From NCBI GenBank assembly GCA_022768375.1, contig JALEMG010000050.1:55411-119410 (forward strand): a stretch of 64,000 nucleotides of DNA. Reading direction: 5' to 3'. This document shows positions 8,431 through 16,951 of this stretch, piece after piece (position 1 is the stretch's first letter; every line of letters begins with the position of its first letter). Below the pieces are notes generated by a model, which searched no databases, was not told the DNA's origin, and worked only from the letters and a program-made list of their open reading frames with translations. This DNA is from Lentisphaeria bacterium. GTDB taxonomy: Bacteria; Verrucomicrobiota; Lentisphaeria; Victivallales; Victivallaceae. Position numbers and translations under genes: made by a program.

Positions 8431-8664
8431 ATGAACAACAGTTATCTGGAACGGGCGAAAAAAGTCATCACCGATCCGCAGATCCTGTCCGTGGTCGCCG
8501 CGAAACGGGCCAAACAACTGGCCGCCGGCAACCGCCCGATGATCAAATGCGATTCGGAGAACCTGCTGGATATCGCCCTGCTGGAAATCGCCGAAGGTCT
8601 GCTGACCTACGAGTTTCCCGACGAGACGGCGGATGCCGCTCCCGCGGCTCCGGCGGCGGAATAA
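8431..8664 (+). CDS. rpoZ: DNA-directed RNA polymerase omega subunit
   Basis: 77 residues behind AAGGAGG. The segment SVVAAKRAKQLAAGNRPM, then ALLEIAEGLLTY, matches the omega core (AAKRARQL ... ALREIAEGL). Omega helps assemble and stabilise RNA polymerase and contributes to ppGpp binding in some bacteria. The last ~12 residues are an Ala/Pro tail. Its position 19 nt behind an acyl-CoA dehydrogenase in the etf operon is unusual; rpoZ more often sits with gmk or dfp/coaBC. Confidence 0.85.
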   Translation: MNNSYLERAKKVITDPQILSVVAAKRAKQLAAGNRPMIKCDSENLLDIALLEIAEGLLTYEFPDETADAAPAAPAAE

Positions 8665-8689
8665 TCCGCCCGGACGGGTGCGTTTCGTT

Positions 8690-8727
8690 TTCGGGAGAGG
8701 GGGAAACTTCCCCTTCTCCCGAACCCG
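8690..8727 (+). terminator. terminator-like hairpin after rpoZ
   Basis: Arms TTCGGGAGA and TCTCCCGAA with an inner GGGGGA/TTCCCC stem span 8690-8723, followed by a CT-rich tract, 26 nt after the rpoZ stop. Confidence 0.6.
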
Positions 8728-8745
8728 TTTCTCTTTCCGAAAACT

Positions 8746-8813
8746 CCGCACGGAACGTGATCTGATTTTCCGTTCCGTGCGGTCGGCCGTCGTCCGCCAT
8801 GGCCATGGCGGAC
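8746..8813. repeat. two perfect palindromes between convergent genes
   Basis: CCGCACGGAACG (8746-8757) pairs with CGTTCCGTGCGG (8771-8782), perfect 12-bp arms. Directly after it, 8792-8813 is a perfect 22-bp palindrome centred on CCATGGCCATGG. Neither has a T tract, so they add to rather than replace the flanking terminators. Function unknown. Confidence 0.7.
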
Positions 8814-8833
8814 AGGCGCGGCAAAAAATTGAG

Positions 8834-8860
8834 GACCGGCACCCTCGTCGCCGGTTTTTA
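8834..8860 (+). terminator. second terminator downstream of rpoZ
   Basis: ACCGGC (8835-8840) and GCCGGT (8850-8855) followed by a T tract, just before the convergent aminopeptidase stop. Confidence 0.65.
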
Positions 8861-8865
8861 CAAAA

Positions 8866-10089
8866 TCAGAAGCACCAGTTGCCCCGCCGGAATATCGGCA
8901 CCGTCCCCCCGTCCGGAGCAACGCCGTCGATCTCCAGGTCGTCGCGTCCGATCATGAAGTCCACATGGATCATGCTGTCGTTCACGCCGAGCGCGCGAAT
9001 CTCGTCCTGAGAATACCGGGCGTAGTCCCGGACGCACATGTCGAAGCCCCGCCCCAGCGCCACGTGGCAGGAGGCGTTTTCGTCGAACAGCGTGTTGTAG
9101 AACAGGATTCCGCTTCGGTTGATGGGGGAATCCTCCGCGATCAGCGCCACTTCGCCCAGGAACGCGGCCCCCTCGTCCATGACGATCATCTTTTCCAGCA
9201 CCGCCTGATTGCGGGCGGCCCGGACCTCCACCGCCCGTCCGCCGGCGAACCGGACGGAGAAATCCTCGATCAGCGACCCCTGATAGGAGAGCGGTTTGGA
9301 TGCCACGAGCAGACCTTCGGCCACCCCCCGCCGGGGGGTGGTGAAAATTTCCTCCGACGGGATATTGGGATTGAACACCCGTCCGGCAAGGTCCGTTTCC
9401 GCGCCGCCGGCAAACACCCCCTGCGCCATCAGCCCCGCTTCAAAATCCGTTCCGTTGCCCGCCCGGTAGCGCAGCGCGGTGAAGTGATGACGATTCAGGA
9501 TATCCGCCCGGCGGCGGATCGTGGCGTTGTGTTCGCGCCAGTTGGCCGCCGCGTCGCCGTCGGCCCGGCTGGCGGCGAGGATCGCCTCCCAAAGCCGCTC
9601 GACCGCCTCCGTCGGGGCGATCCCGGGGAAAACCTTGCGCGCCCACGCTTCGCCGGGAACGGCGGCGATACACCACTGGTGCCGGTTCTCCATCGCGTCC
9701 CGAAAAGGCTTGATGACCGGAAATTTCGCCATCTGCGCCCGCGCCCGCTTCTCCGGGTCGCTCCCCGCCATGCCGTCGGGGTCGTCCGAATCCAGCCAGA
9801 TCCGGGCGGGCAGTTTCTCCGCCTGCCAGCGCCATTTCTCCACTTCCCACGCTTCCCATGTGCCCAGCCGCGCCTCGGTCTGGTACTGACAGTGAAGTTT
9901 CTCCAGCGGCATATCCGTCCAGTTGAACCAGACTTTGCCCGCCCCCCGCCGGTAGCAAGTCTCCGCCACCAGCCGAACGAAATCCAGTTGATCGAATCCG
10001 GCGGTGATCACCACATCCTGCCCGGGATCGGGGTTGATCCCGGTGTTGACGATCAGATCCGCATATCCCTGCAAACGCCCGCTGTCCAT
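8866..10089 (-). CDS. M29-family metalloaminopeptidase
   Basis: 407 residues, the usual length of the family (aminopeptidase T/AmpS/PepS). The family's metal-ligand region is recognisable: NIPSEEIFTTPRRG, GEVALIAEDSPIN, FYNTLFDENASCHVALG and NDSMIHVDFMIG. These enzymes remove N-terminal residues from peptides in the cytoplasm using a pair of divalent metals. The gene is last in a minus-strand run after glycerate kinase (31 nt gap), so it is probably transcribed with the sugar genes although its role is general peptide turnover. Confidence 0.9.
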   Translation of the reverse strand: MDSGRLQGYADLIVNTGINPDPGQDVVITAGFDQLDFVRLVAETCYRRGAGKVWFNWTDMPLEKLHCQYQTEARLGTWEAWEVEKWRWQAEKLPARIWLDSDDPDGMAGSDPEKRARAQMAKFPVIKPFRDAMENRHQWCIAAVPGEAWARKVFPGIAPTEAVERLWEAILAASRADGDAAANWREHNATIRRRADILNRHHFTALRYRAGNGTDFEAGLMAQGVFAGGAETDLAGRVFNPNIPSEEIFTTPRRGVAEGLLVASKPLSYQGSLIEDFSVRFAGGRAVEVRAARNQAVLEKMIVMDEGAAFLGEVALIAEDSPINRSGILFYNTLFDENASCHVALGRGFDMCVRDYARYSQDEIRALGVNDSMIHVDFMIGRDDLEIDGVAPDGGTVPIFRRGNWCF

Positions 10090-10120
10090 CTCATTTCTCC
10101 GCGAAATTCATTCCCTGTTG

Positions 10121-11233
10121 TCAGCACAATTTTCCGGCGATCCTGGCGACGTTGGCTCCGGCCCGGCGCAGGTTTTCCCCGGTGGCGGCGATCGCCTCCG
10201 CCAGCGTTCCCGGCCCGGCGGCGATACTGTAACAGCCGTCGAATTGAGACTCCAACTCTCGGGTATCCCCCCGCAGCGCCCCGGAAAACAGCATGACGGG
10301 GACTCCCCGCGCCCGGGCCGCCCGAGCGACGCGGGCGCAGAGTTTGCCGCAGACGGTCTGATCGTCGCTGCACCCCTCGCCGGTGACGACCAGCGCCACG
10401 CCATCCAATGCGGCGTCAAAGCCGATTGCCTCCATCACCAGTTCCGCGCCTGAGGCCATCTCCGCGCCCAGCAGATGCCGCAAGGCGAATCCCATTCCGC
10501 CCGCCGCGCCGTCTCCCGGCGCATTCCCGGCGTCGCCGCACAATTCCGCCCAGTGCCGCAGGTTCGCGTCCAGCGTCCGGACCATGTCCGGCGTCGCCCC
10601 CTTCTGGGGGCCGAAAACCGCCGCCGCTCCGGTCGGCCCGCTCAGCGAATTGGTGACATCGCACGCGACTTGAAGCGCACACGCCCGCCAGCGGGACAGT
10701 CCGCTGAAATCCGCCGCCGATACATGATGCAGTTCACCGCCGCCGATGCCCGGCGGCAGTTCCCGTCCGGCGGCGTCGGTCAACTTCGCCCCCAGCGCCT
10801 GAATCATGCCCGCGCCGCCGTCCACGGTGGCGCTGCCGCCGATCCCGATGAGATATCGGCGAAATCCTTTCGCGTACAGGGCATTCAGCATCTCGCCGAC
10901 GCCGAAAGTCGTTGCGGACAGCGGATCGAGTTCCTCCCGGCGGAGCCGTTCGATGCCGTTGGCTTCGGCGGTTTCCACAATGGCGGTCTCCCCCGCGAGC
11001 ACGGCCCGCACCGGGATCTCCCGGCGCAGCGCGTCATGCGCGGTCAGCGTCACGGTACGGCCTCCCAGAGCCGCGCCGAGCGCGGCGGCCATGCCTTCGC
11101 CGCCGTCGGAGAGCGGCAGTTCCAGCACTTCGTCCCCGGGCCGGACCTGCCGCCAGCCGGACGCGAACGCGGCGGCGACTTCGCCCGCCCGCATCGCCCC
11201 CTTGAAGGAATCCGGTGCCACGACGATCTTCAT
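10121..11233 (-). CDS. glycerate kinase (type 1, GarK/GlxK family)
   Basis: 370 residues from ATG 11231-11233 (GGAGG upstream); the ATG overlaps the stop of the esterase gene as ATGA. It has the family N-terminus KIVVAPDSFKGAMRAGEV, then PLSDGGEGM, GIGGSATVDGGAGMIQALG and the C-terminal VTGEGCSDDQTVCGK. It phosphorylates D-glycerate to 2-phosphoglycerate, feeding lower glycolysis. Coupling to a sialate/sugar esterase and a Gfo/Idh/MocA dehydrogenase fits catabolism of an acidic or aminated sugar, by inference. Confidence 0.92.
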   Translation of the reverse strand: MKIVVAPDSFKGAMRAGEVAAAFASGWRQVRPGDEVLELPLSDGGEGMAAALGAALGGRTVTLTAHDALRREIPVRAVLAGETAIVETAEANGIERLRREELDPLSATTFGVGEMLNALYAKGFRRYLIGIGGSATVDGGAGMIQALGAKLTDAAGRELPPGIGGGELHHVSAADFSGLSRWRACALQVACDVTNSLSGPTGAAAVFGPQKGATPDMVRTLDANLRHWAELCGDAGNAPGDGAAGGMGFALRHLLGAEMASGAELVMEAIGFDAALDGVALVVTGEGCSDDQTVCGKLCARVARAARARGVPVMLFSGALRGDTRELESQFDGCYSIAAGPGTLAEAIAATGENLRRAGANVARIAGKLC

Positions 11234-13185
11234 TTTTCGACCTCCACCCGGAATGACGGCGCCGGCATGCCGGCCCGATTGTACAGCGTCGAGGGCGGAA
11301 AGTCCGCCCACGCGTAGCGCACTTCCGCGACTTTGCTCAGCGCGGCGGACCGCAGAATCACCGCGTCGCCGTCCACTTCGGCGGAATCCGCCGGGACGAA
11401 ATCGCGCCCGTCGGCGGAAAGATGAAGCGCCGGCGCGAAATCCTCCCTCAGCGTCAGTCCGTCGCTCCAGTCAAAGCGGAGCCGGACGCCGCCGTCCGCC
11501 AGTAATTCCGCCCCGCGAATCTCCGGCCCGGACGGGACCGTGCCGGTGTTGCCGTAGACATGGTGCAGCGCACTCTGCGCCAGCCGCCACCCTACGCTCT
11601 GCTTGTCCTGCGGATGGATGTCCAGTTCCTCGCCGCAGTCGACAGCGCTGGCCATAAAGGTCCCGGCGTCCTCCGCCGCCAGTCGGCGCTGGGCTTCCCG
11701 GATCACCGGCCACTGCGCAGCGGCGTCGAATCCCCGCCGCATGCCGTACCCGGCCAACTGGACCTGGACCCACGCCAGATCCGGATTCATGAAGTGATAG
11801 CGCCAGTCCGCGATCAGCCGCTTCATGATCGCGTAATATTCATCGGGGAAAGCCGCATTGCTCTCGCCCTGATACCAGATCACGCCCCGGAGGGCATAGG
11901 GCAGAAGCGGACGGATCATGCCGTCGAAAAGAATGCCGGGCGTATTGGGATTGCCCGCGCCGAAAAAGGTATTGTCCTTGCGGAAGTTGACGACGCCCCG
12001 GTCGTACTCCGCCGCCGCGCGCCAGACCCCATTGAGGTCGATTTCCGCGCCGTCGGCGGCCCGAACCAGTTTCCACTGCCCCATGAAACTGCCGTCCTGA
12101 CAGAACGAGAATCCGCGAAACGCCACCACCGCGGTCCGGGAGGTGACCAGTCTGCCCGGCACCGGATACGCGCGGGGCAGATTCCAGCACGAAGTATCCA
12201 GTCCCGCGCCGGTGCGCCCGATCTCCGCGCCGTTGAAATAACCGATGTCGTGCTTGTCGATCCCGCCGGTGCGCACGACGAGGTCCCGGCCCACCCAGTC
12301 GGCGGGAAGTTCCACGCGCCGCCGTATCCACACCGCGCCGTTGCCCGCGAACCGCTGTTTGATCCAACTGCCGGGCACGAGGAGTTCTCCCCAGTCGGAA
12401 TCGTCGAATCCCGGCTCGGCCCAGTTGCGGGTCACCCCGATGTTGCCGGAATCCGGCTGGACGGAGGCGCAGAGAGTGTAATCCAGTTCCCGTCCCTCCT
12501 CCGTGGCGTAACATTCCCGGGTCCGCTGGCTGGCCCGCGCCAGCGCCGCCAGTTCCGCCGTGGCCGGGTCGGAAGCCAGCCCGGACAGGCTGGTCCATGC
12601 CTCGGCCACGGTCCCGCCCCACGCGGAGACGATCACGCCCACCGGGATATCCAGTTTACGCCGCAAATACAGCCCGAACCACGCGGCGACGGCGGAGCAT
12701 GCCCCGGAATTCTCCGGCGTCATGCGTCGCCACATTCCCGCCGCGGTCGATTCCGGCGCCCCCTGCGCCCGGCGCTCCACCGTAAAATAGCGGAAATCCT
12801 CCTGCGCGCGAAGTTCCGCGTTGAACGCCCGTTCCTGCACCCTCGCCGCCGGATCGGACTCCGAAAGATCGGTCCGCCAGTCGGCGTTGAGCGGATATTC
12901 CATATTGGACTGCCCGGAAGCCAGCCACACCTCGCCGATCAGCACATCCCGCACGGTCACGGCGTCCCCCGTCTCCGGAACGGACACGCGCAACTCCAGC
13001 GGTCCGCCGGGAGAGTGCGCCGGAAAATACAGACAGAAATCCCCCGTGCGCGAGGTCCGGCAGAACACCCTGTCGGTCCCCAGTTCTCCCTCGATCATCA
13101 CCCCCGGCCGAGCCTGTCCCCAGACCGGGATCACCCGACCGTGCTGCAGTACCGCACCGTCCTGAAACAACGAACCCAAACGCAT
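11230..13185 (-). CDS. sialate O-acetylesterase (SASA family)
   Basis: 651 residues, starting behind AAAGGAGCATCGGCA. The catalytic serine block LASGQSNMEYPL, the oxyanion/second block IWYQGESNAAFPDEYY and the late ELDIHPQDK with the catalytic His identify the SGNH-type sialate O-acetylesterase family. A beta-rich insertion with a jelly-roll-like domain lies between about residues 270 and 390. It would remove O-acetyl groups from sialic acids or other acetylated glycans. No cleavable signal peptide is visible at the N-terminus (MRLGSLFQDGAVLQHG), so a cytoplasmic role or non-classical export is likely. Confidence 0.88.
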   Translation of the reverse strand: MRLGSLFQDGAVLQHGRVIPVWGQARPGVMIEGELGTDRVFCRTSRTGDFCLYFPAHSPGGPLELRVSVPETGDAVTVRDVLIGEVWLASGQSNMEYPLNADWRTDLSESDPAARVQERAFNAELRAQEDFRYFTVERRAQGAPESTAAGMWRRMTPENSGACSAVAAWFGLYLRRKLDIPVGVIVSAWGGTVAEAWTSLSGLASDPATAELAALARASQRTRECYATEEGRELDYTLCASVQPDSGNIGVTRNWAEPGFDDSDWGELLVPGSWIKQRFAGNGAVWIRRRVELPADWVGRDLVVRTGGIDKHDIGYFNGAEIGRTGAGLDTSCWNLPRAYPVPGRLVTSRTAVVAFRGFSFCQDGSFMGQWKLVRAADGAEIDLNGVWRAAAEYDRGVVNFRKDNTFFGAGNPNTPGILFDGMIRPLLPYALRGVIWYQGESNAAFPDEYYAIMKRLIADWRYHFMNPDLAWVQVQLAGYGMRRGFDAAAQWPVIREAQRRLAAEDAGTFMASAVDCGEELDIHPQDKQSVGWRLAQSALHHVYGNTGTVPSGPEIRGAELLADGGVRLRFDWSDGLTLREDFAPALHLSADGRDFVPADSAEVDGDAVILRSAALSKVAEVRYAWADFPPSTLYNRAGMPAPSFRVEVEK

Positions 13186-13229
13186 TGCCGATGCTCCTTT
13201 TCCTCCCGGACGCCTGACCGCGCCGGAAC

Positions 13230-14399
13230 TTAAAACGAATTTCCGAATCCGGAGGCGTCGGCGGTCCGCACCGTCTTGACTTTCCGGGTGGAATTTTTCA
13301 CCAGACCGGCCAGCATTTCGGCGTAGGCGGCGGCATCCAGCGGGAGCGTGATGTCCTTTTTCAGCAATCCGCTCATCAGCATGGCGTTGCCAAGTTCCAA
13401 ACCGTTGATGCCCTCCTCCAGCGGCGCGATGAGTTTTTCACCCTTGAGAATGGCGTTGGCCACATTTTCGATGACGAGTTGGTGCCCGGAGGAACGGAGC
13501 GCCGGCGGCAGACCGATCTCGCACTCCCACATCGGCGGCTTTTGGTAGGAACCGAGGGAAGTCCGGGTAAATTCCGTCGTCCCGATCTCGTTGCGGAGGA
13601 AGGAAATTCTGCCGTTCTCCAGGATCACCCTTCCCCGGTCCGCCATCACTTCCAGCCGGTTGGTCCCCGGGGCCTCTCCGGTGCTGGTGATGAAATTCCC
13701 CGTTTTGCCGTCGGCGTATTCCAGATACGCGTTGACCTCGTCCTCCACCTCGATATCGTGATACTTGCCGATCCGGACCCGGGCGCTGACCAGTTGCGGC
13801 ATGCCGAAAAACCACTGAAACAAGTCCAACTGGTGCGGACACTGATTGAGCAGGACCCCGCCGCCCTCGCCGCCCCACGTGGCCCGCCAGTCCCCGGAAT
13901 CGTAGTACATCTGACTGCGGAACCAGTCGGTGATGATCCAGTTCACCCGGAAGATCCGACCCAGTTCGCCGGAGTCGATGAGGTGTTTGAGTTTCCGGTG
14001 GGCCGGAAGCGTACGCTGGTTGAACATGGCGCTTTTCACCAGTTCCGGGTGCTTCGCGGCGGCGTCGATGAGCCGCCGGGCCTCGGCCTTGTGCACGGCG
14101 ATGGGCTTCTCCACGATGATGTGCTTGCCGTGTTCCATGGCGGCGATGGCAAGGTCCGGATGGAAGTAATGGGGCACGGCCACCAGGACCGCCTCCAGTC
14201 CGGGGGTGCGGAAAAACTCCTCCGGATCGGTGCAGCAGCGGATACCGGAACGCACCTTTCCGTCAATGCGATCAAAGGCCGCAGGATCGCGGTCGCACAC
14301 CGCCACCAGTTCCGTATTCGGCAATACGCCCAACGACTCCACATGGTTGCTGCCCATGACGCCTACGCCGATCACTCCGAATCCGACTTTCCCGTTCAT
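13230..14399 (-). CDS. Gfo/Idh/MocA family oxidoreductase
   Basis: 389 residues. The ATG at 14397-14399 is chosen because AGGAGGT lies five bases upstream; a GTG six bases earlier falls inside that site. The N-terminal NAD(P) fold has GVIGVGVMGSNH. The conserved lysine motif is VEKPIAVHKAEAR, and the C-terminal substrate domain contains NQCPHQLDLFQWFFG. It oxidises a cyclic sugar, inositol or sugar acid, substrate unknown. Probably first gene of the cluster Gfo-esterase-glycerate kinase-peptidase. Confidence 0.9.
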   Translation of the reverse strand: MNGKVGFGVIGVGVMGSNHVESLGVLPNTELVAVCDRDPAAFDRIDGKVRSGIRCCTDPEEFFRTPGLEAVLVAVPHYFHPDLAIAAMEHGKHIIVEKPIAVHKAEARRLIDAAAKHPELVKSAMFNQRTLPAHRKLKHLIDSGELGRIFRVNWIITDWFRSQMYYDSGDWRATWGGEGGGVLLNQCPHQLDLFQWFFGMPQLVSARVRIGKYHDIEVEDEVNAYLEYADGKTGNFITSTGEAPGTNRLEVMADRGRVILENGRISFLRNEIGTTEFTRTSLGSYQKPPMWECEIGLPPALRSSGHQLVIENVANAILKGEKLIAPLEEGINGLELGNAMLMSGLLKKDITLPLDAAAYAEMLAGLVKNSTRKVKTVRTADASGFGNSF

Positions 14400-14518
14400 C
14401 GTCACCTCCTGTCCGTGTCTGATTTTGCCCAGCGTTACACAAAATATTACATGGCGCTTTTTGCAAAACGATTATTTTTATAACTACGCTTGTATTAACG
14501 ATTTGAGGTTGGATTCAT

Positions 14519-14602
14519 TGGTACCCGGGACGGGGATCGAACCCGTACGCCTTGCGGCACAAGATTTTAAGTCTCGTGTGTCTGCCATTCCACCACCCGG
14601 GC
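14519..14602 (-). tRNA. tRNA-Leu (anticodon TAA)
   Basis: 84 nt on the minus strand. GCCCGGG acceptor arm pairs with CCCGGGT; the anticodon stem CGAGA/TCTTG encloses loop CTTAAAA with anticodon TAA; a long class II variable arm (TGCCGCAAGGCGT region), T-arm ACGGGTTCGATCCCCGT and encoded 3' CCA are all visible. It lies 34 bp downstream of murJ. Confidence 0.95.
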
Positions 14603-14636
14603 GATGTGCATAATATAGCGCGGGCGCGCGGATTTT

Positions 14637-16232
14637 TCAACCTCGTCCGCCCCGCCGCCGGAGCAGGGACGCCAGTTCCCGCAGTTCGGGGGCACGGACC
14701 AGCGCGGAGATCCCGACGTACAGGATCCCGAACGCGGCGGCGATGCCCGCCAGCAGCAGGATGTTCGCCCCCATGCCGCCGTATCCGGCAAGACCGATCC
14801 CGGCCCGATGCAGACCGTACCACACCGCGCCGCCGGAAACCGCGGCGACCGCCGCCGAACGCAGCGCGGAGAACGCGGTGCGCCACCCCGCCCCCATTCC
14901 CTGACGGCGGAGGATCGTCATCAGCACCCCGTTGTTGACCAGCGACGAAATGACCGTCGCCAGCGCGATGCCGCCCTGTCGGAGCGGCCACATCAGAACC
15001 AGATTCAGCGTGATGTTCACGGTGATGGCGGCCAGCGAGACGTAGAACGGCGTTTTCATCTGCTTCCGGGCGTAGAATGCGGGCAGAATGACCTTCAGCG
15101 AACAGAAAAACGGAATGCCCATGCCGTAGAAGACCGCCACCATCCGGGCCGCCCGCAGGTCATCCAGCGTGTATCTTCCTCCGAGACAGAGCACCCGCAG
15201 GATATCCGCGTGAAAGAACACCACCCCCGCCGCCAGCGGCGCGCAGAGAAACCAGACATGGCGCAGGGAAAACGCCAACTGCTCCCGCATGGTCTCCCGA
15301 TCGCCCTCCGCCGCCGCACGGGACATGGCCGACATCAGCACCGACCCCAGCGACACCGCGAAAATCCCGATGGGCAGGTCGATGACCCGGTCCACATAGT
15401 TCAGCGCGGGCACCGCCCGGTCGCCCAGCGCCACCGCCAGACTGCGGTCCACGAGGAAACTCATCTGCAACGCCCCGTAACCCAATATCCCCGGCAGAGC
15501 CAGACGCCACAGTTTGCCCAATATCTCCCGATCACTCCACCACACGGAGACGAATCGGGGATATCTGCCGCACAGGGAGAGCATCCACAGCATCAGCGCC
15601 AACTGGATCGCCCCCGCCGCCGGGGTCAGCACGGCGAGAAACGGCAAAACCGTTTCCGGGCTCCAATGCCCCAGCCATGCCGCGCCCAGCCCGGCCAGCA
15701 TGAATAAATTGAAAAGCAGCGCGGTCAGGGCCGGACGCACGAAAATTTTCGCGTAGTTCAGCACCGCACCGATCACCCCGGTAAGGCAGATGAAGAACGC
15801 ATACGGCATGAGAAGCGGCAGCAGCCGGATCATCTGCGTAATGCGCGCGCTTCGCCAGAATTCATTGCCGTACAACGCGATCCATTTCCCCGACCCCAGC
15901 GCGGCCAGCGAAATCACCAGCACGATCAGCGACAACAGTACGCCCAGCGCGATCAGCACGGTCGCCAGTTTGCGCCGGACGGCGTCAACGCCCTCGCGCC
16001 GTTCTATTTCCGCCACCAGCGGGATGAGCGCGGTTCCCAGCGCCCCCTCCCCCAACAGCCGCCGAAACATATTCGGGATCGTCAGCGCCAGCCCCCACGC
16101 GCTGGCCCAGACGCCGCCGCCCAGCACGGTGGCCTCCAGCCGGACCCGCAGCAGACCGCACAACCGGCTGGCGAAGGTCGCCGCCGCGGTCCCGAAACTG
16201 CTTTTCAGCAACTTCCCGGACTGGAAACTCAT
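14637..16232 (-). CDS. murJ: lipid II flippase MurJ
   Basis: 531 residues, about 14 hydrophobic segments, MVF/MurJ family of the MOP superfamily. Typical pieces are SRLCGLLRV near the start, RRLLGEGALGTALIPL, SFLVDRSLAVALG and the LNYVDRVIDLPIGIFAVSLGSVLMSAMSR stretch (shown from about residue 270). It moves lipid II across the inner membrane for peptidoglycan synthesis. The start ATG (16230-16232) overlaps the stop of the preceding unknown gene as ATGA. Last protein gene of a long minus-strand block; tRNA-Leu follows. Confidence 0.93.
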   Translation of the reverse strand: MSFQSGKLLKSSFGTAAATFASRLCGLLRVRLEATVLGGGVWASAWGLALTIPNMFRRLLGEGALGTALIPLVAEIERREGVDAVRRKLATVLIALGVLLSLIVLVISLAALGSGKWIALYGNEFWRSARITQMIRLLPLLMPYAFFICLTGVIGAVLNYAKIFVRPALTALLFNLFMLAGLGAAWLGHWSPETVLPFLAVLTPAAGAIQLALMLWMLSLCGRYPRFVSVWWSDREILGKLWRLALPGILGYGALQMSFLVDRSLAVALGDRAVPALNYVDRVIDLPIGIFAVSLGSVLMSAMSRAAAEGDRETMREQLAFSLRHVWFLCAPLAAGVVFFHADILRVLCLGGRYTLDDLRAARMVAVFYGMGIPFFCSLKVILPAFYARKQMKTPFYVSLAAITVNITLNLVLMWPLRQGGIALATVISSLVNNGVLMTILRRQGMGAGWRTAFSALRSAAVAAVSGGAVWYGLHRAGIGLAGYGGMGANILLLAGIAAAFGILYVGISALVRAPELRELASLLRRRGGRG

Positions 16233-16951
16233 ACCGCCGCCCCCATTCCGGCCAACTTGTCCAGTTCGGCGTACACGGTCCCGTCCGCGCCGGGACCGGG
16301 GTCGAAGATCATCACCGGATCGGCGCTTCCGGCGGGACGAAGCAGTTTCACCAGACGGCGGCAGAGCGTTTCGCTCAGGTAATTCCCCGCCGCCGCGTCG
16401 AAACAGACCCGGATCATGTCGCAGTCGAACCGGAACCGCGCGGCGAACTTCTCCACCGCCTCCAGCGCCCCCGGTTCGTGAGGGTACAGCACACACATCG
16501 TGCGGAACGGATAGAGCAGAGCGCGCCGGAACGATGCAAACGCCTCCGGTTCCGCCGCCGGGCCGGGGATGCGCACCTCCAGCGCCAGCGGCAAACGATA
16601 CTTCTCCGCAATCCCGCAAAGCACGCCCAGTACCGGACGCAGGCCCGGCAGGTCCGCGGGGTCGGGCGCGAGGGAAACACTGCGCACCCCGCAAGTTGCC
16701 GCCGCCGCCGCCCGCTTGGAGCACAGCCGGTAAAAATCCTGCTTCACGCCGATTCCCGCCTCTCCCAGCGTGCGGTAAAGCCGCCGGTCCTCCCGGTCGC
16801 AGAGAAAAATCTCCTTGCGCTTCAGCGCGGTCGGCAGTCGGAATCCCGGTTCGGTCAGCCGGACGCCGGACAATTCCGCGATGCGGAGCGCCGGCAGTTC
16901 CGGGACCCCGGACAACTCCCCGTGAATACTGACCCCGAACCTGATCTTCAC
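16229..16951 (-). CDS. unknown protein between ribE and murJ
   Basis: 240 residues from GTG 16949-16951, which overlaps the ribE stop as GTGA; its own stop overlaps the murJ start. Not recognised. It begins KIRFGVSIHGELSGVPELPA, has repeated (ALRIAELSG, LCGIAEKYRLPLALEVRIPG) alternation of short strands and helices, and ends VMIFDPGPGADGTVYAELDKLAGM. The pattern suggests a TIM-barrel such as a xylose-isomerase-like or sugar phosphate isomerase fold, but no catalytic set is obvious. Tight overlap on both sides implies coupled translation and a real gene. Confidence 0.75.
   Translation of the reverse strand: MKIRFGVSIHGELSGVPELPALRIAELSGVRLTEPGFRLPTALKRKEIFLCDREDRRLYRTLGEAGIGVKQDFYRLCSKRAAAAATCGVRSVSLAPDPADLPGLRPVLGVLCGIAEKYRLPLALEVRIPGPAAEPEAFASFRRALLYPFRTMCVLYPHEPGALEAVEKFAARFRFDCDMIRVCFDAAAGNYLSETLCRRLVKLLRPAGSADPVMIFDPGPGADGTVYAELDKLAGMGAAV

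Noticed and set aside
4719..8438. Very long open frame on the minus strand opposite etfB-etfA-acd
   Set aside because: Produced by GC-rich third positions of the plus-strand genes. Translation is low in recognisable motifs, and the plus-strand genes are unambiguous.
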